NCBI GenBank assembly: GCA_038503035.1
Contig: JAVSML010024593.1
Location: 710,957-774,956 of the forward strand
Direction of reading: 5' to 3'
Source of the DNA: Crocodylus rhombifer
Taxonomy: Eukaryota; Chordata; Crocodylia; Crocodylidae
Length of the DNA stretch: 64,000 nt
Shown here: positions 35,920 to 47,388 of the stretch, one piece after another
How the letters are laid out: every line of letters begins with the position of its first letter
How positions within the stretch are numbered: the stretch's first letter is position 1
Notes under the pieces: model-generated
What the model saw: the letters and a program-made list of their open reading frames with translations, nothing else
Databases searched by the model: none
Told to the model about the DNA's origin: nothing
Program-made: the position numbers and the translations under genes

Positions 35920-38827
35920 TGGATACAGGTAAACTGAAATTAAAGATCTGATTTAACCTCCCAAAGGCAAAAAACATTCAGAATTGACCAAAAATTCTTT
36001 CTTAAATTCACTGGCTCCAAATCTGCTCCAACTCTGTGTATTCTCTGAGAAATGGAATTAACTCTGAGTTTATACTATATAACTAAGGACAAAATGTGAC
36101 ACCTTGTTTTATAGCAAATAATCTCTGGAATTTTCAACTGCTTGTTAAACCTGCATGTCTTGTATACCATAATAACTCAGTAAATGGAATAATTTGCAGC
36201 TACTTACAGATATAAATCTGAATATCCTTTCTCTTATAAGGTTTAAATTAGGTGCTGAATAATATCTGGACATGATTTTAGTAATCTAATTACTTAATTA
36301 TGCCTCTAACTATGATACATTTTCATTATTAATTAGAAAAGTAGTGAAACTGTTTTCAGACGTTTTATTTTTTGATTATTTTAATTGTACTAAATAATTC
36401 AGCAAAATAGTTTTTAGCATTCTTCACTGAGTACATATTTTGTTTACGTGATGATGTCATATGGCTAATGTTTTACATATTTTTAGGCTGCGCGTTGTCT
36501 GTTTAACAAACATGAAATCACAAGCTAAAGAAAAAAACCAATTGAAAATATAATAAATGTATAATTGCTAGTTGCTAATTAACTAGCAGGAAAAGGTTAT
36601 GAAGGGTGGCTTAAACAAATATGAAAGTTTTCAAAGTTGTATCATCTTTCATAAACTGGTTGTTTTCTTTAGTATGTACTTTCTAAAGGAAGGAAATAAA
36701 ATGAAAGTGGCTACATCACAAAGATTACTGCTGAAACAAAATGGAAGTAGTTGGTTTCATAAAATATTAGGCTATGGCAGTGGCTGAATAATTTTATAGC
36801 GACTTGCTGCCTAAGGCATATGTTTTACTATCTGAAGCTAAATGCATGAGAGAATTGACCATCTGGTTTTTTTCAGCCTGAACAAATATATAATCCAGAC
36901 TGAACCAACAGAGGCTGAATATAATTACAGCGTGTTTTGGCCTGTCTAGTGTACCTGAAGTGGCATCCTCTAATATATATCTTTATGATTTCAATTCCAT
37001 GTATTACAATGTACAGTTCAAATACTGACATCAGAAAGTACCTTCTTCATCATGTAAGGCACATCAAATGATTGGACAAGTTCTTGTTAGGACCTATTAT
37101 TTTACGGTTCATCCATCAGTGAGAAGCAGGATGAGATAGCTTCTGCTTCACCTATTGTATTGAATAATCATTGGATAAAATGCAGAAACAGCAGCAGAAG
37201 TAAGAGCCTGAATTCATGTCCCCCTATTTCCAAAACAGTGCCAGCTAGATTTGGACACAGAGCATACTCCCTTAGTTTGTTCTTTTTCTGGCCCCATTTC
37301 TCTATCTTAGCTGCCCACAGAACAGGAGGGATGAAAGTTACTCAGCAACTGCTTAGTCCAGGGAGTAGTGATTAGGGGATTTTGCCAGAAAGTAGAAGAT
37401 TCAAACATTCTCTGACTGAAGGGGTGCCTAGAACTTGGGTCTTTGCTTCCTGTGAAGGAGCCATAACCCCTAATCTAAAATTAGGTGGGCTCTCCTCCTC
37501 CTCTTAAACAGTTGCTAGTTCTGTTTTTCTGCAACTGAGATTTCCAGTACTTAACATGAGATTTATGTGCTTTCTCAGGCAGATTCAGAGTTAAGACAAC
37601 TACTCCTTGGATCATTTCTGAGTATGCACAGTTGGCTGAGCCTAGTCATGTAGAGTGGTATCTTGTATAAAATCTGCATAAGTGACCCTAAGTGCTACTT
37701 GTGTATTTGGGAGATGGAAAGGAATTTGGGCATCTTAGATGTCTAAGTACTACTTAAAAGCATAATAGGCAAAGAAGCATCTAGTCTACTTGTCAATGCC
37801 TAGTAGACAGGAAGGCAATGAGGGGTATTGTATCTTTGATTGGACTAGATGAATTTAGACAGGAATACATCCTTATTCTGTCTGATCACTGAGGTGTTCT
37901 GAATACTTCTATCTTAACTTCCCTTAAAGCCACTCCTTTTCTATTTCCTGTTGTTGAACCGCTGAAAATTCTTGGTTGGAGATTTTCTCTGTTTTTACCT
38001 AGGTGGAACACATTCCTTTTCTCTACCCTCCTATAGTAAAGGAGGGGCATTTTCATGTCATTGGCCAAATACCCAGAACTTTTTAAGAGTAAAAGTGACT
38101 CATGCCTACTGCTGTACTGTGAAGGAAAGCATGTCCATGGTAAATAAATTACAGAAATTATTCAGGAACAGTTAATCCTTATGCTGCTGTTATTAATGCT
38201 GTATTTTACAGCACCGAAAAGTATGCTCACTGTTTTGTAAAGCAAATAGAAAAACAAAGCCCCTCTTCAAAAGGGTTTTCAGTCTAATTTTACAAACAAT
38301 ATAATGAGCATTGATAACAAAATTGAGAGGAAGAGGTGGAGTGAGAAAGAACAAGTGTAGTGAAGTAAATTCAGGCATGTATGTCTCTAGGTAGGTAACT
38401 TAGAGATATTTGCTCTGTGCTTTAAGAATCATTACTATTTCCTCATTTCTTGTGAACATTCTGAAAAAAATGAGCATGAAGGAATCGTTTGAATTATGTA
38501 TGGATAGAGGGTTAGCAAGATACCCTTCCAAGTATATAACCGGTGTAATGCTATGGGGATTGTATCCGCTCTGCATAGATAATCTAGAAAATAAATTATG
38601 CCTACTCAGGTGCACCTCTAAATTGTTCATTGGGCTTTCCTGAGTGTTTGTCTTCTTTTGATTCCTAAATTGCTTGACTATACCAGTTTTGTCCCTTCAC
38701 TTGTTTTCTAGTCTTTAATAAATTAATGATTTGTCTACCCTGATTCTGTAAGAAATGATCCTGAAGTCAGGTAATCTTCCATTTTGAGAGGAAGGAAAGT
38801 ATGAAAGTAAGGGTGTTTTCCAGATTA
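35920..38827. other. AT-rich intronic sequence, nothing recognised
   Basis: No gene or repeat end that I can support. Confidence 0.5.
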
Positions 38828-39960
38828 AAGCACTGGAGTGTGACTCTGGAAATCTGGGATCATTTTCTGCTCTGCCACAGACAACCTGCATGGCAGCAGA
38901 TAGCTCACTTTTATTCCTCTGTCCCCATCTAATAAATGGGTGTGACGGGCTGGCTGGCAGTGACCTGGCCCAGGGATTTTGAAAGGGCAAAAGATGATTG
39001 GAGGACTTGGGATTCCCTTCCTGCACCAATCAGGCCCCAGAGACTCACCCTGATTGGCCCCTTGGGTCACCTGGAGGGAGATAAAAGGGGCAGCATGGGC
39101 TGACTCAGGAGAGACCAGTGAGGGACAACAAAGAAGGGGCTTCACAGAGCTGGCAAGAGCTGAGCCAGCGGGGTAGGAGCAGTGCCCCAGAAGAGCCTGA
39201 AAGAGCAGGCGGCACCGGGACCCTCAGCAGTGCGGAGTGTGCCCAGCAGCAGAGGCTCCTCTCCGCTCCAGCAGGGATCTGAGCAGCGACCTGAGGGGTT
39301 CTCAGCTCTGAGTCCAGCTCCTCCAATCAGAGGCCAGGCAGCTCGACGTGAGGCCAGGGCTCTGGGAAGGTCAAGACCCCTAGCAGGCTGGAGTAGTGTC
39401 ACTAATGGTGGCTGTGTGGCAATGTTCCTGCCTAGTGTGTGGGAGATCTGAATTCAAGTCCCAGCTGAGGTGAGCAAGCTAACAAGAAGTAAATCTTCTT
39501 GCAGTGGAAAAGGAACCATTGTGTTTTCCCGCCTTTCTCCCCCTCCAGGTACCAAGATCCTATATTTCCTTGTCATTTGACATTTTGCATTTTGTGCTTT
39601 TTTATATTTCACCAACCCATATTGTTTGTTCTGATGTTTGTGTTTTATATTTTGTTAACCCTGTTTTTTTGTCAATGATTGTAAGTGTCTAACTTTTGTT
39701 GAATTCTGCCCCCTTGGGGCATTGTAGTGTCCACTATACCCTCTGTTTTAAGCCTGTTATGTTCCCAGTATTAAAAGGTATATGGTTAAGTCCCCATTGG
39801 TGGTCTGGCTCTGCTCTGTAGGGGGAGGAGAGTCCCTACACCTCCCACAGTGCTTGTGCACCTGCTTTGATCCCTTCAATTGGAGAGGGGGTACATCTTG
39901 GAGTACTGCCCGGGTTACATGGGGATATAATAATACTTCCTTTCTCCTACCAAGGGGTGA
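38828..39960 (+). repeat. MIR-type SINE split by a solo LTR
   Basis: The left part (38828-38940) has gatcattttctgctctgcca, then cctctgtccccatctaataa and atggg, in MIR order. The MIR 3' part resumes at 39920 with tggggatataataatacttc. The interruption is the LTR at 38941-39919. Confidence 0.65.
38941..39919 (+). mobile_element. Solo LTR inserted in a MIR
   Basis: Starts tgtgacggg and ends cgggttaca, so the ends are TG...CA with short inverted similarity (tgtgacggg against tgtaacccg). A tggg duplication flanks it (38937-38940 and 39920-39923). The interior shows a promoter-like series on the + strand: ccaat at 39025, attgg at 39053 and ataaaa at 39081. An attaaa polyadenylation-like signal lies at 39770-39775. 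No gag, pol or env sequence is present, hence a solo LTR left by recombination. Class (ERV or Gypsy-type) is undecided; a 4-bp duplication allows either. Confidence 0.7.
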
Positions 39961-39974
39961 CGTGTAGTGGGTGC

Positions 39975-40205
39975 ACACACCCCCCCCCACCCCGGGCATG
40001 GCAATGCACCCCCTACAAAAAGACTGCTTGCGGGCAGTCGCCACTAGCCATCCTGCCACTGACACTGCCAGTGGCATCTGCAGACAGTCCACGATCCCCA
40101 CTGGCCACTGCCAGTGCTGCTGGTGGCATCTGTGGATAGTCGCCACCCCCCACCTGACAGCACTGGCGGCATATGCGGAAGCTCCCACACTTACTGCCAC
40201 AGGGG
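39975..40205. repeat. C run and degenerate approximately 50-bp tandem repeat
   Basis: After a 9-C run at 39980-39988, units of about 45-55 bp repeat from 40028: gcagtcgccac or gacagtccacg, then cactgccagt, then ggtggcatct. About three diverged units. Non-coding. Confidence 0.5.
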
Positions 40206-40542
40206 GCACATGCCATTTATGTTCCTACCCTTTGTCTGTCTTAGTCTTTGAAGTAGTAACCTACTTCAAACAATGTGTCTTCTGTATGTTTGTCCAATAC
40301 TTACTGCTACAGGGCCCCAGTTCTGGTTAGTACTGCTGTAATACAAATAAATTAAAATAATTTCCAACATATATATTCTATATATACAGCAAAGTGCACT
40401 TTTAGAGCATAGCTGGCTCATGACTAGAAAAATTTAGCAGATAGAAATCACGTCCTCTTACAAATCCTCAATTCATGTTTTTTTTGCCTGTCTGTCACCT
40501 ACAAAAGCTTATGCTTTTCTGAATGGGTTAGCCCCTATGGTC

Positions 40543-41395
40543 AGGTACAGACATTATACTTTTACCAGTATAAGTGCTCAGAAATTGGTCTAAACTCATA
40601 ACAACGTAAAAGTTTGGTGTACATAGACTGATTTAAGAATGGCAGAACCTATTCTAAGATAGACCTAGATCAATTTGCTCTCATACTTAAATTGATTTTG
40701 GTTATTGGTTGATGTTAGGTCACTGTCCACCAGCATCCCAGGTGCCTTTACAGCCTCCAGCTAGCTATCACTTGCCCTGTGCTCCATTGCTCCAGTTAAG
40801 TGCTGAGCTGACCCTGCCCCCAGGGCCCTCACAGAGCCAAATCAGCCCAGTAGCTGAAGATGATGGGGGGGAGGGAGGGAAGAGTTTCTCGGCCATGCCA
40901 TGCAACCCAGTTATGCTACCTGGGGCTGTGCCCACTTGCAGGGGCATGGGAATGCATGGGTGGGTGTGCAGGAGCCCACCCAAGGACTCTTGTGCTTCCC
41001 ATGAGCACAGGTGCAGCCCCAGGGACACAACAAGACTGCAGGGGATGAGATGGGCAAGCTGCCTGCAGCAGACAGATGCCTGTTGCAGACAATGATGGGG
41101 GAGGAGAGGAAGAGGGTGCTCTCCTGTGCCTGGCAGCCAATCAGAGGTGGCCTGGCCACTCTGCTGCACTTGGCTGCACTCAGCAGTCTCTGGCAGTCTG
41201 GGGAGCCCACTAGGAGGCATGCAGGAATGCCACCAACCTGTGGCCTTAGCCAGTGCAGCCAGCCTGCTTGCCCACCCCCACTCCACCCAAGGGCAAATGT
41301 ATGTTCTGTTCACTCCTGAACTAACCTACACCATTTACAGAAACAGACATAAGTTTGATCAATTCTACCTCGAGCTTTTTGAACCTCTGTACTTA
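40543..41395. mobile_element. Possible MITE with GC-rich interior
   Basis: The left end ggtacagacattatactttt matches the fragment at 13393-13430. The right side near 41330-41395 has partial inverted similarity (acagacataag). The interior 40730-41290 is GC-rich with chance frames on both strands. The ends are tentative. Confidence 0.35.
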
Positions 41396-42121
41396 GCATA
41401 AGGTGCCACCCTGCTCTGCCTCCTGCCTTCTATCTTAGACAATAGAACTAGTGCTCATACATCTCAGCTCATATGCCAGCCAATCGTAGGATATAATTAC
41501 AGTGAGTTCATATCTGAAGTCCTTACTGGGGCAAAAGTCCTACTGATGTCACTGAGAGATGTATCTAAAAGAGACAACTTGGTCACAAGTTGGATTGTTG
41601 TCACTTGAGTGCGACTTTGTGAAGCTTTAAATATATTTTGTATTGATAGGGGAATGGAGTTTATGGAGATTGTAAAACTTTCTGCTGGCAGTGAAATAGG
41701 CTGCTTTTCATTTCTGAATATCATAAACTCTATTACGTTTTGAATATTTTGCCTTTTTCATATTCCAGAAAACAGTGTGCATGCCATTGTTGTCAGAATT
41801 GTCCTCAAAGTAGAATTTGTTTTCAGTGTACAACTGAAATGTTGTAAAAAGGGCTTCTTTATCATTGAAGAACAAATGTATCATGCTTGCCCATAAGGTT
41901 TTCTTTCCTAATAATAACAATAATTCTTAAGAAGTGTGCTTGCACTGGGGTTTAGTGTATCAGCTACATTACAGTACAGCACTGGTATCTCAATGGAATT
42001 CTGGCTCATCATAAACAGAGGATGCTGGAGTAGAAGAGCAGTGAAATGGTTAGTAAAAACTGCTTTCGGCATGAGAGGAAAATTGTTAATGTTTATATGC
42101 TACATCTCTAGTTCTTTAGAA
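41396..42121. other. Intronic sequence, mostly unrecognised
   Basis: ataaggtgccaccctgctct near 41399 is a Penelope-like tail end of about 35 bp. The rest is AT-rich without a gene. Confidence 0.45.
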
Positions 42122-42436
42122 CAGTGGTTTTCAACCTTTTTAGACTCGAGGCACCCCTCATTAGATTCAAAGCACCTCTCAGATAATTTATGCTCTTAGC
42201 CTACACTGATTTTTTGACTATAGAAAAATAATAGAGCAAAAAATGCATAAAGACCACAACATATCAGAATATTTTGGACACTATGGATTTGTACTGGACA
42301 TCTCTGGGTTTATCTTGTGAATCATGCATAGGTGTTTGGATACCTAACACTGCTAATATTACATGGCAACTTGCAGCGCCCTTAAAAGGATTTCATGTCA
42401 CCCAGGGTGCTACAGCACCCTAGTCGAGAATCACTG
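42122..42436. mobile_element. hAT-type non-autonomous element (MER5/Charlie-like ends)
   Basis: The left end cagtggttttcaaccttttt and the complement of the right end (cagtgattctcgactagggt) are hAT-like inverted repeats. The flanks ctttagaa and ctcctgaa match at 5 of 8 positions, consistent with an old 8-bp target duplication. The interior gcacccctcattagattcaa and gggtgctacagcaccc is typical of such elements. Non-coding. Confidence 0.65.
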
Positions 42437-42663
42437 CTCCTGAATAATAGTATTGAATGCACAGGCCAATTAAATCACAGCTTTTCAAGAGTATGTCTAT
42501 ATTCTATATAGTCCAAAATATTTTTGTTCCCTTTATTTATGACTCTATCAACAATAAAATGGTATATTCCCTCACTGTAAACTACCTGCTAAGGTTACAT
42601 TTTTTTAACAGTTTCTCAAGAGAGGTTTCTGTGGCCCAGCCCCTGTTTCCTTCTGCCTCTCAA

Positions 42664-42941
42664 GGGTGCATCTACACATGCTCCCCAATGTGCAGTTGTT
42701 ACTGTGCCAGCATTTAGTATTTGCTTTAGGACATACTAAATTACAGCACAGTAACAGTTGTTACTGTGCCATCCCGGCAGCACACAGTTATTTTTAGCAG
42801 CTATGTTGCCATAGCAACACACTATAGCGAGGTAGCTTGTCACTATGGCTTCAGAGTGTCGGCATCATGGTTTGTGCCCACCACTTCTATGGCGCTGTAG
42901 CACATTGCTATAGTGCCTTAGCATCACGTGTAGAAGCACCC
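42664..42941. mobile_element. MITE with GGGTGCATCTACACATG ends
   Basis: gggtgcatctacacatg at the left and the complement of the right end (gggtgcttctacacgtg) match at 15 of 17 positions. The interior has repeats of gttactgtgcc and inverted gctatgttgccatagc-like blocks. Same family style as 32068-32323. Confidence 0.75.
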
Positions 42942-44224
<1,283 letters not shown>

Positions 44225-46179
44225 TAAAAACTTTAAGTATGATTAACCATAGCTCATCCTAAAGGGGGTAATAGGCTTATGTGTGCTTTGAAAGAATACT
44301 AAATGTTTTCTCTAAAAAGGTGGAAGAAATAAGCCAGTCTGAGGAGAAACAATAGAGGATTCTTATTTCTTTTGAGATGTAATTCCTATAAGAAGGTACT
44401 AATACAGCACATGTTTTTGTTTTTGTGCTCTTGAGAATTGCTGTGTTTCATTGCTAATAGCTCTTCTGCAGCTTCACAGTGAAAGATCTGCTGTTGCCAT
44501 TTGAAGTCAGTAGGCAGTAAGAGGCATTTCACAGTAGTATCTGAGATACAACTATTTTTCCTTATACTTAAAATAGGAAATGATTTTGGTATCTTAGATA
44601 CCAATGCATTTTAACACTTGGTTGATGCTGACTTTTTAATGGCAGTTGCTGTAGTGTGACATAGTAGTTACATGATTCCTCACAATTTAGGTGTTTTTGT
44701 TATATTTATTTCAACATTTTCTTTTTCTTGACGTTTTGGCATAGCAGGTTTAATCCTTAAGAGTACTTAATATGTTTGTTTCATATAAACACATCTTTAT
44801 TCATATGTTTCTTGATGTGTTATTTAGTTCTGTAAATGGTGGCCTGGGGAGGTGCAAAGACAGACATTAAAAAGCCAACAATCACTATGTTTCCATGGTT
44901 ATTTTCTATTTCAAGTATATAGACAAACTACAGCATGTTAGACAGGCGCCACTGTGGCGCAGCTGTTGACAAACACTGGCATTTTAATGGCAATCACTGT
45001 TATGTGCTCAAAATTTATTCTTATTAGAATAAATTAGAAAAACTACTGAAAAAGAGGGCAGGCACATCAATGTGATTTCTTAAGCAGTAACTATGGTTAA
45101 CTTCATATAGCCTAAAAAAATGAGTTTGTATAGTTCAGAATTCAAATCAAATTATTTGCAAATTTAAGCAACACTTTACAATTGAAAGTTTGTTTTAATA
45201 TCCTGTTAATATAATGGTTACAATGGTTATACTACTATTCTTAAAATATTATGGTATATGCAACAGTATAAGGCTTTTTAATAGTAAAAAAATTCAATTC
45301 AAATACAAGACATTTCAGTTCTGTGTATCGTGAACATTTTCAGTGTTTATTTTATGCGAATAAGTTTTTTGTGTTGACATAAAATATGTATTTACCATGA
45401 GTCATGTTTATACTGCTGGTCTGTACAGTCAATGCTTGTCTTTGAGATAAGTACTAACAGTTCAGTCTTAATTGTAACTGTAAAACAGCTTTGCAGAACC
45501 CTTCATTTAAAGTCAGAAATTATTTCATTTTTGATGAGATGTGTTCTTAAATCTTAAATTCATAGGGCAGATTTTCAGATGATTGAGATTAGCAAAATTA
45601 CGCTGATTTTTCAAACACTGCATGCGATTGTCTAGCTTTGAGTGTTTGAGTGTTAGAGATGTAGGTGAATCACTAATCCTTCAAGTATCCGTAGTAATTG
45701 AAGTAGTTTCTGTCCAACATTTTTATACAAAGCTCTGATGTGTTCAGAGAACCTTTGACGGGAATACATCCCATGATGACGAATTTTACAGCTCCAGCTG
45801 CAATTCTTTAATGGAAAAACATAAACACACCACAGTATAAAATTCCCAGACTGAACTGAAATGTAAACTGGTTCCTTCCTCTATGCCGTTGTACTACATG
45901 TTCTCTTCTCTTCATTTGCTGAATCATTGGGTAATGTTTGCAGCTCTTTGAATGCAGACATTTACAACCACATAATAATAAAAAACACAATTCTGCATTA
46001 ATGTTGAGGCCATTGTTTGAGTTTGTAAACACTATGATTGTAATGTTTAGTACAATTTTCACAACCCTTCTACTCACAGTGATTCACTGCAATTCTTAGA
46101 GTTGTGCAACTTACACTATTAATCAGGGATAATTACATTAAAATATAAGAGATATTTAGAACTGTTTTACACTCAAGTT

Positions 46180-46467
46180 AGAGCACAACTTTTTTTTTTT
46201 TAAATGAAGCAAAGCAAAAGTACAGTGATCTATACGGAGGTCTGCTGGGAATCCATGAACAGACTGTTTCAAGGATTCCAGATGGTACCTTGAAGAGCCA
46301 TCCTAACTGGCCAATAGAAACCAACATAGCATTCCTCACACTTACACCTGTGCTTTTGCCTGTGTTGGCACCTGTAGGTTTCTTACTTATTGTGCGTATC
46401 TGTAGTTTTAGAGCAAAGATAGAGAAAAAGGATGTGACTTCCACCCTGTGGACCTATCTCCACCATT
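46180..46467 (+). other. Unidentified open frame with one hydrophobic segment
   Basis: The + frame from about 46203 to 46485 is open without an in-frame ATG near its start. It includes a hydrophobic stretch FLTLTPVLLPVLAPVGFLL (about 46338-46394) followed by basic residues (RICSFRAKIEKK). That is the look of a single-pass membrane segment with a cytoplasmic stop-transfer. No family recognised. The minus strand is also open here, which weakens the coding case. It could be a pseudogene or transposon remnant, or chance. Confidence 0.25.
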
Positions 46468-47388
46468 CTAATATTATAAAAGCCTAGGTCTGTCTGCCTG
46501 TCTGTCTGTCCATAATGCTTTATTTGTGCTCTGACTGGCTGACAAACAGCCAATCAGAGTGCAAAGAAGCATGCTGACAAAGGCACCCCCCACCATGAAG
46601 GTGGGGACAAAGGAGATGGAGTGGAGGTGGCAAGGCTAGTGCAGCTGGCCTCGCCCTCCTCACCCCACTCCCTGGAGGTGGTGGCAAAAGGGCGGACAGA
46701 AGGGCAAGCGGAGGCCTCGCCTCCCCCCGTCCTGCCCTGCTCCCTGCAGGTCACATGGGCAGCAGAGCAGGCCTGGGCGCAATGCAGGGTGGGGGGAGGG
46801 AACAGGTCCAGGTCCAACACAGGGTCAGTGGGGAGCAGGCCCAAGCAGGGGAAAAGCCGGCCTGCCACAGCAGGGGTGCGGAAGAGTGGGCCCAGTCCAA
46901 TGCGGCCAAAGCAGCAGCTGGGGGAGGGAAGGAGTGGGCCTCCTCCCCTCACTTGGACCCCGGCCCACTCTTCCCCCGCCCCTCTCCCTTGCATCATCCC
47001 CAAGCCCACTCCTCCCATTCCCGAGTGGGCCTGATGAGGAGGAGAGGAGCCGGGCACGCTGTGGCATCAGCGGTAATGGTGGGGCCAGGGGAGGAGTGAG
47101 ACCAAGCTGGGGGAAAAGCCAGCCTGCTACAGCAGTGCGGGGGGAAGATAGCAGGCCCAGCCTGGCCTGGTCCAGCCTGACACAGCAGCTGCGGGGGACT
47201 GGAGGAGTGAACCTCCTCCCCATGTCAGGCCCGGGCCCACTCCTCCCTCACCCCCACTCCCCCACATTGGCCCCAAGCCTGCTCCTCCCACCCTCATAGT
47301 TTCATAGTTTCATAGTAGCTAGAGTCGGAAGGGACCTAGGTAGATCATCTAGTCCAACCCCCTGCCTTGGCAGGAAAGAGCACCGGGG

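Noticed and set aside
39430..39475. tRNA-like B box (gaattcaagtcccagc) suggesting a tRNA or SINE head
   Set aside because: No acceptable A box or cloverleaf; it lies inside the LTR.
40709..41401. Frames of 128 and 181 codons on opposite strands
   Set aside because: Overlapping antisense frames in GC-rich repeat-like sequence without recognisable motifs.
46554..47299. Several overlapping frames of 100-170 codons on both strands
   Set aside because: They all fall in a GC-rich repetitive block and read as Pro/Gly/Ser/Ala-rich sequence on both strands, which is typical of composition.
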